A DNA stretch of 39,570 nucleotides from Mycolicibacterium stellerae (GTDB taxonomy: Bacteria > Actinomycetota > Actinomycetes > Mycobacteriales > Mycobacteriaceae): the NCBI RefSeq assembly GCF_003719305.1, contig NZ_RARC01000045.1, positions 1-39,570 of the forward strand, read 5' to 3'. Each line of letters starts with the position of its first letter. Position 1 is the stretch's first letter. A program made the translations under genes and the position numbers. The notes beneath the pieces were generated by a model. The model had not been told where the DNA came from and ran no database searches. It was given only the letters and a program-made list of their open reading frames with translations. Positions 1 through 9,082 of the stretch are shown one piece after another.

Positions 1-19
1 AGATGTGTGTAAGAGGCAG
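1..19. other. Residual Tn5/Nextera mosaic-end adapter
   Basis: The first 19 bases match the 19-base Nextera transposase mosaic end at 17 positions; the differences are A-to-G at positions 9 and 16. The segment puts an in-frame TAA at 10-12 into the YrbE reading frame, and recognisable YrbE sequence resumes immediately after it. This points to leftover sequencing adapter at a contig edge. The two mismatches are unexplained (errors in a poorly covered end are one option). Confidence 0.8.
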
Positions 20-147
20 GGCCGGCGGGGGTGGGCGAGGCCGTGGGCCGGGCCGTGCGTGCCTCGATGGTCATCGCGTCCATCTTGATCGTGATCATGA
101 CGCTCGCCATTTATGGCCAGTCCGGCGACTTCCACTTGGCCGGCTAG
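20..147 (+). CDS. YrbE/MlaE-family Mce permease, 3' end only (probably YrbEB)
   Basis: Only the last ~42 residues are present. They contain the GVGEAVGRAVRAS loop and a final hydrophobic helix (SMVIASILIVIMTLAIYG) ending at TAG 145-147. That loop followed by a last membrane helix is the usual C-terminus of YrbE/MlaE inner-membrane permeases, which with the MceG ATPase drive lipid import through the Mce complex. The position directly upstream of mceA suggests YrbEB, since mce operons normally begin yrbEA-yrbEB. The gene is cut by the adapter/contig end, so a paralogue number cannot be assigned. The next start (ATG 152) is 4 bases after the stop. Confidence 0.85.
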
Positions 148-151
148 TGGC

Positions 152-1528
152 ATGAAGCGCAGGGCAGGAACACACCGCATCGCCAGTGCATGGTGGACGC
201 TGATCTTGTTGACGGCCATCGTCGTGTTCTTGTTCGTAACCGCGGTGTCGTTTCGGGGCACGTTCAGGTCGTATGTGCCCGTGACGCTGTCATCGGATCG
301 AGCAGGGCTGGTGATGGAGACCAACGCCGACGTCATGATGCGCGGTGTCCAGGTCGGCCGGGTCAGCCGGATCGGCGGCGGGACGGACCGGGCCAGTCTG
401 AGCTTGGAGATCGACCCGGACCAGATCCGCTACATCCCGGCCAACGTGGGGGCCCAGATCAGTGCGACAACCGCGTTCGGCACCAAGTTCGTCGAGCTGG
501 TGTATCCGCCGAACCCGAGCCCCAGCCGGCTGGCCGCCGGCGCCGTGCTGCATTCGAAGAATGTCAGCACAGAGATCAACACGGTGTTCGAAAACGTGGT
601 CGAGCTGCTCAAGCTAGTTGATCCGCTGAAGCTGAACGCGGTGCTGACCGCAGTGGCCGACGGCGTGCGCGGACAGGGCCAGCGGATGGGCCAAGCCACC
701 ACAGATCTCAATGAGGTCTTGCTGGCCCTTAACGCGCGCGCCGAAACCATCGGGGGGAACTGGCGCTCGCTCAAGAACTTCACCGACACTTATGACGCCG
801 CCGCCCACGACATCGTGGCCATTCTGGACGCTGTCAGCACCACCGGCGCTACCGTCACCAACCACGCGGCCGCACTGGATGGACTGCTGCTGAACGTCAC
901 CGGTTTGTCGGAGGCCGGCACGAACCTGCTAGCCACGAGCAAGGACGATTTCGTCGAGGCGGTCAACACCCTCGAGCCCACGACGAACCTGTTGTTGCAG
1001 CACGCCCCCGTGTACACGTGCTTCCTGAAGGGCACCACGTGGTATCTCGACAACGGCGGCTATGCGGCGTGGGGCGGCGATGGCCGCACACTTCAGCTCG
1101 ACGTCGCCTTGTTGATGGGTAACGATCCCTACGGGTACCCGGACAATCTCCCGATCGTTGCCGCCAAGGGCGGACCCGGCGGAGCGCCAGGGTGCGGGTC
1201 GCTGCCGGAGGCCGGCAAGAACTTCCCGGTGCGCCAGCTGATCACCAACACCGGTTGGGGGACCGGCATGGACATCCGGCCCAACCCTGGCCTCGGGCAT
1301 CCCTGCTGGGCGAACTACTTTCCAGCGACCCGCGCCGTGCCGGAGCCACCCAGCATTCGCCAGTGCCTTCCAGGTCCGGCGATCGGGCCGGTTCCCTACC
1401 CAGGGGCGCCGCCGTATGGCGCGCCGCTGTACGGGCCGGGCGGGGCGCCTTTGTGGCCGGGAGTCCCCCCGGCGACCCCAGGACCGGGCCCGGCGCAACT
1501 CGACCACAACGGGCAGGCCCCACCGTGA
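152..1528 (+). CDS. Mce family protein, MceA subunit
   Basis: Predicted periplasmic lipid-binding subunit of an Mce transporter (458 aa). An N-terminal membrane anchor (about residues 12-31) is followed by an MCE/MlaD domain (about 38-115) with the characteristic R-G-V-x-V-G-R-V turn, then a long helical region and a Pro/Gly-rich tail (about 400-458). I chose ATG 152 because it follows the yrbE stop by 4 bases and places the anchor close to the N-terminus. An ATG at 113 is in frame but would overlap yrbE by 35 bases. In characterised systems six MceA-F subunits assemble into a channel spanning the periplasm. The sequence does not say which mce locus (1-4 or other) this is, or what it transports. 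Confidence 0.9.
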   Translation: MKRRAGTHRIASAWWTLILLTAIVVFLFVTAVSFRGTFRSYVPVTLSSDRAGLVMETNADVMMRGVQVGRVSRIGGGTDRASLSLEIDPDQIRYIPANVGAQISATTAFGTKFVELVYPPNPSPSRLAAGAVLHSKNVSTEINTVFENVVELLKLVDPLKLNAVLTAVADGVRGQGQRMGQATTDLNEVLLALNARAETIGGNWRSLKNFTDTYDAAAHDIVAILDAVSTTGATVTNHAAALDGLLLNVTGLSEAGTNLLATSKDDFVEAVNTLEPTTNLLLQHAPVYTCFLKGTTWYLDNGGYAAWGGDGRTLQLDVALLMGNDPYGYPDNLPIVAAKGGPGGAPGCGSLPEAGKNFPVRQLITNTGWGTGMDIRPNPGLGHPCWANYFPATRAVPEPPSIRQCLPGPAIGPVPYPGAPPYGAPLYGPGGAPLWPGVPPATPGPGPAQLDHNGQAPP

Positions 1529-1579
1529 TCGCCATTGTCATCGTGGCCGTCGACGATCCGCACCAGCAGGAGGTAACCC

Positions 1580-2605
1580 GTGGCTGACCTCAGGGGCATC
1601 ATCTGGCGCCTCGGCATCTTCATGGCTGTATGCCTGTTCGTCGCGTTCCTGACGCTGGCGATCTTCGGGCAGTTTCGCTTCGGCGCGGGCAACAGCTACT
1701 TCGCCGAGTTCACCAACGCCTCCAATCTGAGGAAGGGCACGATAGTGCGGATCGCCGGGGTGGAGGTCGGCAAGGTCGACAACGTCTCCATCAACCCCGA
1801 TGCGACGGTGCGGGTGGAGTTTTTCGCCGACAAGTCCGTCGTGCTCACGCAGGGCAGCCGGGCGGTGATCCGGTATGACAACCTGTTCGGTGACCGCTAC
1901 CTGGCACTGGAGGAAGGCACCGGCGGAGTCAAGACACTGAGTCCCGGACAGACCATCCCGCTGACCAACACCCAACCCGCGCTGGATCTGGATGCGGTGA
2001 TCGGTGGCTTCAAGCCGCTGTTTCGGGCGCTGAACCCGCAGCAGGTCAACGACCTGACCCAGCAGTTGATCGAGGCGTTCGAGGGGCAGGGCCCCGCGAT
2101 TGGCCCTTTCCTGCAGCAGGCCGCGGTGGTGACAAATACTTTGGCCGACCGTGACCTGCTGATCGGGCAGGTCATCGACAACCTCAACGTGGTGCTGGGG
2201 TCGCTGGGCGGGCAGAGCGACCGGCTGGACAAAGCCGTGACCTCGCTTTCTGAGCTGATTGGCAAGCTGGCCGAACGCAGGACCGATATTTCCAACGCGG
2301 TGGCCTACACCAACGCCGCCACCGGTTCGCTCGCCGACTTGTTGGCACAGGCCAGGGCGCCGTTCCAAAAGGTGGTCGCCGAGACCGACCGGGTAGCGGG
2401 GATCGCCGTGGCTGACCACGATTACCTCGACAATCTGCTCAACACGCTGCCGGACCGGTACCAGGCGCTGGTCCGGCAGGGCATGTATGGCGACTACTTC
2501 AGTTTCTACCTGTGCGACGTGGTGCTCAAGCTCAACGGAAAGGGGGGCCAGCCGGTGTATGTCAAGGTGGCCGGTCAGAGCACGGGGCGGTGCGCGCCGA
2601 AGTGA
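1580..2605 (+). CDS. Mce family protein, MceB subunit
   Basis: A 341-aa Mce subunit. It has an N-terminal hydrophobic anchor (about residues 10-30), then an MCE domain with the signature NLRKGTIVRIAGVEVGKV, then a helical region and a C-terminal end containing Cys residues. The start is GTG 1580, preceded by a very strong Shine-Dalgarno AGGAGGT at 1568-1574. This is the only wide gap (51 bases) in the mce operon, so mceB can initiate independently of mceA. The stop TGA (2603-2605) overlaps the GTG of mceC. It is expected to be a wall subunit of the same hexameric lipid channel as its neighbours. Confidence 0.9.
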   Translation: MADLRGIIWRLGIFMAVCLFVAFLTLAIFGQFRFGAGNSYFAEFTNASNLRKGTIVRIAGVEVGKVDNVSINPDATVRVEFFADKSVVLTQGSRAVIRYDNLFGDRYLALEEGTGGVKTLSPGQTIPLTNTQPALDLDAVIGGFKPLFRALNPQQVNDLTQQLIEAFEGQGPAIGPFLQQAAVVTNTLADRDLLIGQVIDNLNVVLGSLGGQSDRLDKAVTSLSELIGKLAERRTDISNAVAYTNAATGSLADLLAQARAPFQKVVAETDRVAGIAVADHDYLDNLLNTLPDRYQALVRQGMYGDYFSFYLCDVVLKLNGKGGQPVYVKVAGQSTGRCAPK

Positions 2606-3918
2606 AGTCATTCTCCGAACGCAGCCCGTTGCTTATCGGCGCCGTCGGCGTCGTGACAGTCGCCGTGATGGTGCTGGCCGCGCTGCAGTACCAGAACCTG
2701 CCCTTCCTCAACTCGGATAGGGAGTACTCGGCCTATTTCGCCGACGCCGGCGGGCTGAACACGGGTGCGGGTGTCGAAGTCTCCGGCTATGTGGTGGGCA
2801 ACGTCTCGGCCATCGAACTCGACGACACCGGCGTGCTTGTCACATTCAAGATCGGTACCGATGTGCGGCTGGGCGACCGCACCGAGGCCGCGATCAAAAC
2901 AAAGAGCCTGCTGGGCGCCAAGATCGTGGACGTGACCCCGCGTGGGGGCGGCCAGCTCGATGGTGCCATTCCGCTCGAGCGCACGGTTTCGCCGTACCAG
3001 CTGCCCGATGCCCTCGGTGACTTGGCCACCACGATCAGCGGCCTGAACACCGGCCAGCTGTCGGACTCGTTGGCCACCTTGGCCGAGACCTTTTCGGCCA
3101 CCCCACCAGATCTGAAGGATGCAGTGGCGGGCGTGGCGCGCTTTGCGCAAACACTCGACACTCGCGACGCTCAACTTCGCACGTTGCTGGACAACGCAGC
3201 CCAAGCGACCGGGGTGCTGGCCAAACGCACCGACCACATCGTGAGCCTGGTTAAAGACACCAATGCGCTACTCGCGCAGCTGCGGACACAAAGCGCGGCG
3301 TTGGATCAGATCTGGGCAAACATCTCGGCGGTGTCGCGGCAGCTACAGGGGTTCATCGCCGAGAACCGGCAGCAGCTGCGGCCGGCGCTGGACAAGCTCA
3401 ACGGAGTACTGGCGATCGTCGACGGCCGCAAGGAGCGCGTGCAGCAGGCCATCAAACTGATCAACACCTACGTCATGTCGCTTGGTGAATCGCTTTCCTC
3501 TGGCCCGTTCTTCAAAGCCTATGTGGTCAACCTCTTCCCTGGTCAGTTCGTGCAACCGTTCGTCGACGCGGCGTTTTCGGATCTGGGATTGGATCCGGCC
3601 ACGTTGCTGCCCTCAGAGCTGACCGACCCGCCGACCGGCCAGCAGGGGACCCCGGCGTTGCCGGTGCCCTACCCGCGCACTGGCCAGGGTGGGGAACCGA
3701 GGCTGCATCTGCCCGACGCGATCACCGGCAACCCCGGTGATCCGCGCTATCCCTACCACCAACCGCCGCCGCCCCCACCGCCCGGCGGCCCGCCGCCGGG
3801 GCCGCCGGCGGCTGCCCCGCCCGAGTCGGCCTCCACGCCCGAGCCGACTCCCTCTCCGGTATACGTGCCGGCCCCTGGCGAGGCGCCGCCCGTCCAGCAA
3901 CCGGGAGTCCAGCCGTGA
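2602..3918 (+). CDS. Mce family protein, MceC subunit
   Basis: A 438-aa Mce subunit: N-terminal membrane anchor, MCE domain (GGLNTGAGVEVSGYVVGNV), long helical part, and a last ~100 residues rich in Pro, including a run of seven prolines. I prefer the GTG at 2602, which gives a 4-base GTGA overlap with the mceB stop as at other joints in this operon. A GTG at 2590 is the alternative; the open frame extends further upstream but that part overlaps mceB. Proline-rich tails are common on MceC subunits and could contact the cell wall or an outer partner; that role is inferred. Confidence 0.88.
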   Translation: MKSFSERSPLLIGAVGVVTVAVMVLAALQYQNLPFLNSDREYSAYFADAGGLNTGAGVEVSGYVVGNVSAIELDDTGVLVTFKIGTDVRLGDRTEAAIKTKSLLGAKIVDVTPRGGGQLDGAIPLERTVSPYQLPDALGDLATTISGLNTGQLSDSLATLAETFSATPPDLKDAVAGVARFAQTLDTRDAQLRTLLDNAAQATGVLAKRTDHIVSLVKDTNALLAQLRTQSAALDQIWANISAVSRQLQGFIAENRQQLRPALDKLNGVLAIVDGRKERVQQAIKLINTYVMSLGESLSSGPFFKAYVVNLFPGQFVQPFVDAAFSDLGLDPATLLPSELTDPPTGQQGTPALPVPYPRTGQGGEPRLHLPDAITGNPGDPRYPYHQPPPPPPPGGPPPGPPAAAPPESASTPEPTPSPVYVPAPGEAPPVQQPGVQP

Positions 3919-5231
3919 TGTGGTCGAAGCGAACCGCCCGCGTCGTCATGGCGATGGCACTGGTGCTGCTGTTGGTTGCGGGCCTGTTCGTCGCGGTACG
4001 CATGCCCGCACAGATCGCCCGAACGACGGTAGTGGCCTACTTCGAGAACAGCACCGGGGTGTTTGCCGGCGACCACGTGCTCATTCGAGGCGTGCCGGTC
4101 GGCACGATCGAAGCCGTCGAACCGCAGCCCGAGCGGGCCAAGATCACCTTCTGGTTCGACAGCGCGTACAAGGTCCCTGCCGATGCCAAGGCCGTGATCC
4201 TGGCACCGCAGCTGGTAACCGGCAGGACAATCCAGCTCACACCGCCCTACACCGGCGGACCGACGATGGCCGACGGCGCGGTGATCCCCGACGACCGCAC
4301 CGCGGTGCCCGTCGAATGGGACGACCTACGCGACCAACTCGAGCGCCTGACCGAACTGCTCAAGCCGACAACGCCCGGTGGCGTGAGCACGCTGGGTGCA
4401 CTGATCAACACCACCGCAGACAACCTGCGCGGGCAAGGCTCTACGATCCGCGACACCATCATCAAGCTGTCGCAGGCGGTGTCGATCCTCGGCGACCACA
4501 GCAACGACATCTTCGCCACGTTCAAGAACCTCTCGACGCTGGTGTCCGCATTGAGCGACAGTGCCGATCTGCTCGAGGCACTCAATCACAACCTGGCGGA
4601 CGTGACCTCGCTGCTGGCCGACGACCCAAACAAGGTCGGTCAGGCGGTCGAGGACCTCAACACGGTCGTGGCCGACGTGCAAAACTTCGCCGCCGACAAC
4701 ACCGAGGCGATCGGCACCGCGTCGGACACGATGGCCTCGATCACCCGCGTACTGGTTGACAGCCTCGACGACATCAAGCAGACGCTGCACATCGCCCCGA
4801 CGGTGTTGCAGAACTACAACAACATCTACGAGCCCGCCAACGGTTCACTGACCGGCGCGCTGGCCATCAACAACTTCGCGAACCCGGTCTCGTTCCTGTG
4901 TGGTGCAATACAATCGGCATCCCGCCTGGGTGGCGATCAATCGGCGAAACTGTGCGCGCAGTACTTGGCGCCCATCGTGAAGAACCGCCAATACAACTTC
5001 CCGCCGTTGGGAGAGAACCTCGTCGTCGGCGCGCAGGCCCGGCCCAACGAAGTCACCTACAGCGAGCCATGGATGCGGCCCGACTACGTTCCGCCGGCAG
5101 CCGATCCGCCGCCGGGCGTCCCCTTGGCCGCCGAAGCGTCTGACCCTGCCGCGGTCTTCACCGCGCCGCAGGTTACCGACCCCATCGAGGGGCTCCCCGG
5201 CATGATGGTGCCTCCCGGAGGTGGCCCGTGA
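3915..5231 (+). CDS. Mce family protein, MceD subunit
   Basis: A 438-aa Mce subunit with an N-terminal anchor (about residues 9-28) and an MCE domain (STGVFAGDHVLIRGVPVGTI), followed by a helical region and a Pro-rich end. GTG 3915 gives a GTGA overlap with the mceC stop; ATG 3918 is in frame and equally possible, changing the protein by one residue. Its stop overlaps the mceE start at 5228-5231. It is predicted to act with the other five subunits in the periplasm. Confidence 0.88.
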   Translation: MMWSKRTARVVMAMALVLLLVAGLFVAVRMPAQIARTTVVAYFENSTGVFAGDHVLIRGVPVGTIEAVEPQPERAKITFWFDSAYKVPADAKAVILAPQLVTGRTIQLTPPYTGGPTMADGAVIPDDRTAVPVEWDDLRDQLERLTELLKPTTPGGVSTLGALINTTADNLRGQGSTIRDTIIKLSQAVSILGDHSNDIFATFKNLSTLVSALSDSADLLEALNHNLADVTSLLADDPNKVGQAVEDLNTVVADVQNFAADNTEAIGTASDTMASITRVLVDSLDDIKQTLHIAPTVLQNYNNIYEPANGSLTGALAINNFANPVSFLCGAIQSASRLGGDQSAKLCAQYLAPIVKNRQYNFPPLGENLVVGAQARPNEVTYSEPWMRPDYVPPAADPPPGVPLAAEASDPAAVFTAPQVTDPIEGLPGMMVPPGGGP

Positions 5232-6385
5232 CACGGCGACGCTCCCGGCGCGTGGCCGCCAACCTGATGATGGTCCTGCTCGTGGCCGCGATACCCGGCT
5301 GTGGCTGGCGCGGGCTCAATTCGCTGCCCCTGCCCGGCACCCAGGGCACCGGCTCGGGCTCTTTCCTGATCCAGGCGCAAATGCCTGACGTCAACAACAT
5401 TGAGCCGAACTCGCGGGTGCGTGTCGCAGACGTAACCGTCGGTCATGTCACCAAAATCGAACGCCAAGGGTGGCATGCGTTGCTGAGCATGCGTCTGAAC
5501 GGTGACGTCAAGCTGCCCGCCAATGCGACCGCCAAGATCGGCACAACCAGCCTGCTGGGTTCCTTGCACATCGAACTTGCGCCGCCAACAAACGAACCTC
5601 CACAAGGCAGGCTGGGAGACGGCTCGGTCATTCCGCTGCCGCAAGGCGGTGCCTATCCGAGCACCGAGCAGACACTGGCGACGCTGTCGATGGTGCTCAA
5701 TGGCGGCGGGCTGGGCCAGGTACAGGACATCACCGAGGCGCTTTCCACCGCGTTTCGGGGCCGCGAGCAAGACGTACGGAGCTTGATCACTCAGCTGGGC
5801 GAATTCACCACCCACCTCAACGACCAGACCGGCGACATCATCGCGGCCACCGACAGCCTCAACAACCTGGTCGGGAAATTCGCCGTACAGCAACCCGTCC
5901 TGGATCGGGCGCTGGCCATCGTCCCCGACGCGCTGGCAGTGCTCAACTCCCAACGGGACGACTTGGTCAAGGCGGCCGATGGGCTTGGCAAGTTCAGCGC
6001 CCTGACCGTCGACACGGTCGATCAGACCAAGGACAACTTGGTGAAGGAGTTGAAGCAAATCGGACCGGTGTTGGAGTCGCTGGCCAACGCCGGTCCCAGC
6101 CTGACGCGATCCCTGAGCCTGCTTGCCACCTTCCCCTTTCCGAATGAAACCTTTGAAAACTTCCAACGCGGTGACTACGCCAACTTGACCGCCATCGTCG
6201 ACCTCACGCTCAGCCGCATCGACCAAGGAATCTTCACCGGCACCCGATTTGAGTGCGACCTGACCGAGCTCGAGCTGCAGTGGGGCCGAACCATCGGCCA
6301 GTTCCCCAGCCCCTGCATGTCTGGCGGCCCGAACGGCCCCGGCAACCCGCTGGCCATCCCCTACCAGTGGGACCAGGGCCCCTAG
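5228..6385 (+). CDS. Mce family lipoprotein, MceE (LprK/LprN-like)
   Basis: A 385-aa protein that begins with a basic n-region and a hydrophobic stretch ending in IPGC, a plausible lipobox with Cys25 as the lipidation site. The sequence after it (GWRGLNSLPLPG) is typical of MceE lipoproteins such as LprK and LprN. The MCE domain follows. MceE subunits are lipid-anchored where their siblings use a membrane helix. GTG 5228 overlaps the mceD stop by 4 bases, supporting translational coupling. Lipobox position -2 is Pro, slightly unusual but seen in this family. Confidence 0.9.
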   Translation: MTRRRSRRVAANLMMVLLVAAIPGCGWRGLNSLPLPGTQGTGSGSFLIQAQMPDVNNIEPNSRVRVADVTVGHVTKIERQGWHALLSMRLNGDVKLPANATAKIGTTSLLGSLHIELAPPTNEPPQGRLGDGSVIPLPQGGAYPSTEQTLATLSMVLNGGGLGQVQDITEALSTAFRGREQDVRSLITQLGEFTTHLNDQTGDIIAATDSLNNLVGKFAVQQPVLDRALAIVPDALAVLNSQRDDLVKAADGLGKFSALTVDTVDQTKDNLVKELKQIGPVLESLANAGPSLTRSLSLLATFPFPNETFENFQRGDYANLTAIVDLTLSRIDQGIFTGTRFECDLTELELQWGRTIGQFPSPCMSGGPNGPGNPLAIPYQWDQGP

Positions 6386-6386
6386 C

Positions 6387-7844
6387 ATGCGCTTGAGCCG
6401 ACGGATAAGAATTCAGCTGACCATCTTCACGGTCGTCATGGTTGTCACGGTTGCGGTGATGGCGCTGCACTTCATCAACCTGCCCGCCATGCTGTTCGGC
6501 GTCGGCCGGTACACCGTGACGATGGAACTGCCGAAGTCCGGTGGGCTATACAAATCCGGCAATGTCACATATCGCGGTACGAAGGTCGGCCGGGTGGAAT
6601 CGGTGCGTCTGACCGAAACCGGCGTCGAGGCGGTGCTGTCGCTGACATCCGGCATCGACATCCCCTCAGACCTCGAAGCCGAGGTTCACAGCCAATCCGC
6701 GGTCGGTGAATCCTATGTCCTGCTGCTACCCCGTAACGGCGCCTCGCCGCCGCTGAAGAACGGCGACGTGATTGCCCTGGCCGATACCTCCGTGCCGCCG
6801 GACGTCAACGCTCTGCTCGCCGCGGCAAGCACCGGTCTGCGGGCCATCCCCCGCGACAACCTCAAGACCGTGATCGACGAGTCCTACACCGCAGTAGGCG
6901 GGCTCGGCCCAGAGCTATCCCGCGTGATCCAAGGCGCATCCACCCTGGCCATCGACGCTCGCGAGAATCTCGACCCGCTTACCACGCTGATCGATAACGC
7001 CCAGCCCGTGTTGGATTCGCAGACCACCACCTCCGATGCGATTCAGGCGTGGGCATCGCAACTGGCCACGGTGACCGCCGAATTGCAGACCCACGACGAG
7101 GCGGTCGCCGGCGTCATAGCCAAGGGCGGCCCAGCGGCCGCGGAGGTGCGCCAACTGGTCGAGCGGCTGGCGCCCACCTTGCCGATCCTGTTGGCCAACC
7201 TCGTCAGTGTCGGGCAAGTAGCGCTCACCTATCAAAACGACATCGAACAGCTGCTGGTGGTGTTCCCTCAAGCCATCGCCGCCGGACAGGCCGGCATCCT
7301 CGGCAACCTCAACACCAAGCAGGACTACAAGGGCCAATACCTGAGCTTCAACCTGAACCTCAACCTCCCGCCACCCTGCACCACGGGGTTTATGCCGGCG
7401 CAGCAACAGCGCGTTGCCGCGCTCGAGGACTATCCACAGCGGCCGGCCGGTGACCTCTACTGCCGCACACCGCAGGATTCGCAGTTCAACGTGCGCGGCG
7501 CCCGCAACATCCCCTGTGAAACCGTGCCAGGAAAGCGCGCGCCCACGGTCGCGATGTGCGAGAGCAACGAGCAGTACGTGCCGCTCAACGACGGGGTCAA
7601 CTGGAAGGGAGACCCGAACGCCACGCTGTCCGGCCAGCCGATTCCACAGCTGCCTCCCGGGCAAGCACCTCCCGCAGCGGCTGCGCCCGCGCCCGAGGCG
7701 CCGCCGCTGGCTGTGGCCGAATACGACCCGGCCACCGGTGGCTATGTGGGCCCCGACGGCCGCCACTACACCCAGGCTGACCTGGCGCGCGGCGCTACCG
7801 CGGGCAAGTCGTGGCAGACGATGCTGCTGCCGCCCGGTGAGTGA
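6387..7844 (+). CDS. Mce family protein, MceF subunit
   Basis: A 485-aa Mce subunit, the last of the six. It has an N-terminal anchor (about residues 10-30), an MCE domain with the GGLYKSGNVTYRGTKVGRV signature typical of MceF, a helical region, and a Cys-containing C-terminal domain that ends in an Ala/Pro-rich segment and a short GGYVGPDGRHYTQADL element. ATG 6387 lies one base after the mceE TAG. Its own stop (7842-7844) overlaps the GTG of the next gene, so translation probably continues into that unknown protein. Confidence 0.9.
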   Translation: MRLSRRIRIQLTIFTVVMVVTVAVMALHFINLPAMLFGVGRYTVTMELPKSGGLYKSGNVTYRGTKVGRVESVRLTETGVEAVLSLTSGIDIPSDLEAEVHSQSAVGESYVLLLPRNGASPPLKNGDVIALADTSVPPDVNALLAAASTGLRAIPRDNLKTVIDESYTAVGGLGPELSRVIQGASTLAIDARENLDPLTTLIDNAQPVLDSQTTTSDAIQAWASQLATVTAELQTHDEAVAGVIAKGGPAAAEVRQLVERLAPTLPILLANLVSVGQVALTYQNDIEQLLVVFPQAIAAGQAGILGNLNTKQDYKGQYLSFNLNLNLPPPCTTGFMPAQQQRVAALEDYPQRPAGDLYCRTPQDSQFNVRGARNIPCETVPGKRAPTVAMCESNEQYVPLNDGVNWKGDPNATLSGQPIPQLPPGQAPPAAAAPAPEAPPLAVAEYDPATGGYVGPDGRHYTQADLARGATAGKSWQTMLLPPGE

Positions 7845-9079
7845 GAAGTCTTGCGTTGTCGGGGGTGCGCGCCCGCCATAACGTATGCGTCAATTACCGT
7901 CTTCGCATGGGGACACCAAGCACATATGTAACCGCCGTTGTAGCCGGCGCCATCACGGCGGGCCTCGGGGCAGCGAACGCGGTCGCGGTACATGAGCCCG
8001 ACGAATCTGTGGCGATCGCCGAAGCGGACCTGGCCGCCGTCACGATCCCGATCATCGATTTCGATGAGACGGTTGGCCCGTTGACAGTCTGGCGGGAACT
8101 CGCTATCCAGGCGGGCACCAACCCCCTTCTGCTTGGGCTCATCCAAAACGCCGGGAACACGTATGACCTGCCTGGATTGACCACGACAGTCGACTCCAAC
8201 ACCAACTGGCTGGTTCAGGCCGTCCGCCAACCCGGCGAATACATCGATTTCGGGTGGGACTCGGCGCGGGGACAACTGGGCTCTTGGGGTCTTCTCGGCA
8301 TCGCGAGTGGATCGGACGCCACCGACACCAGTCGATCGATCCATTTCAAGCCGCTTCTCGGTGGATCCGGGGGTATCGGTGCATCGCTTTACGGCACCCT
8401 GGCGGACGCCTCAGTCACGCGCAATCTGTCGCTGTTCGACAGTGGAGTCAACGTTGTCGGACAGCGGACTGTCGGCGATTTCAACGGCGAACTGGCGCTG
8501 ATGCCATTCGATGGGTTCAAGGTCGTAGGCGAAGGCACCGCCATTGACGCAAATCCCGACGTCGACTTCAACCTCGGGTCTTTGGCAGGCTCCGCGGGTG
8601 GGCATGGCAATCTTAGCGGCGATGTCGGACTCTGCTTGGGTTCGGCGCAAGCGAGCTGTGGTGGTAGGACCGCGTTCCTCACGGTCGGCGCGCCAGTAAG
8701 CGGCGGCCTGCAGCTCGGCGGAACGAACATCATTTCGGGAGACTTTTCGACCAACAAGGTTGTCGCTGAGCTGAAGGACGGCCAGCTCTCCGTTGAAGGC
8801 GCGATCGGTGGCACCGTCAAGGTCGGCTCCATCTCGATCGGGCGCCCGATCCCGATCGACATCCAGATCCCGCGCACGGCATCGACGACGTCCTCGAGCA
8901 GCAACCGGCAGACGCAAACCGTGCGGGATTCGTTCATGGCCGTGCCGCGAAAGTCGGCCTCCGACAATGAAACCGGCGGCCGACATCACGCTCCGTTGCG
9001 CGAAGCAGCCACCGACATCAAGGCCGCAGTCGACAACGCGGTGAGCGGGAAGCACGCGGCGAAGGAAGCCGACGACTAG
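7841..9079 (+). CDS. Predicted exported protein coupled to mceF, function unknown
   Basis: I do not recognise the family. GTG 7841 overlaps the mceF stop by 4 bases (412 aa). An internal ATG at 7907 (390 aa) gives a better signal-peptide shape: MGTPSTYVTAVVAGAITAG followed by a small-residue LGAANAVA cleavage region. Residues from about 60 to 330 are rich in Gly, Ser and alternating hydrophobics with many short probable beta strands (repeated Gly-Ser-Leu-Ala-Gly-like and Leu-Gly-Gly stretches) and only two cysteines. The last ~70 residues are hydrophilic and probably disordered. Position and coupling suggest it serves the Mce transporter. It differs from the usual Mce-associated (Mam) proteins in being long and beta-rich. 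It converges on rmlC with 3 bases between the stops. Confidence 0.75.
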   Translation: MRSLALSGVRARHNVCVNYRLRMGTPSTYVTAVVAGAITAGLGAANAVAVHEPDESVAIAEADLAAVTIPIIDFDETVGPLTVWRELAIQAGTNPLLLGLIQNAGNTYDLPGLTTTVDSNTNWLVQAVRQPGEYIDFGWDSARGQLGSWGLLGIASGSDATDTSRSIHFKPLLGGSGGIGASLYGTLADASVTRNLSLFDSGVNVVGQRTVGDFNGELALMPFDGFKVVGEGTAIDANPDVDFNLGSLAGSAGGHGNLSGDVGLCLGSAQASCGGRTAFLTVGAPVSGGLQLGGTNIISGDFSTNKVVAELKDGQLSVEGAIGGTVKVGSISIGRPIPIDIQIPRTASTTSSSSNRQTQTVRDSFMAVPRKSASDNETGGRHHAPLREAATDIKAAVDNAVSGKHAAKEADD

Positions 9080-9082
9080 AGC

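Noticed and set aside
1..19. A genuine Tn5/IS50 insertion end
   Set aside because: No transposase or IS50 sequence follows, the match is to the engineered mosaic end, and it falls exactly at the window edge.
3763..3830. Pro-codon repeat in mceC as a possible mobile or tandem repeat
   Set aside because: It is a proline-rich tail in frame with the gene, common in MceC proteins, and needs no separate explanation.
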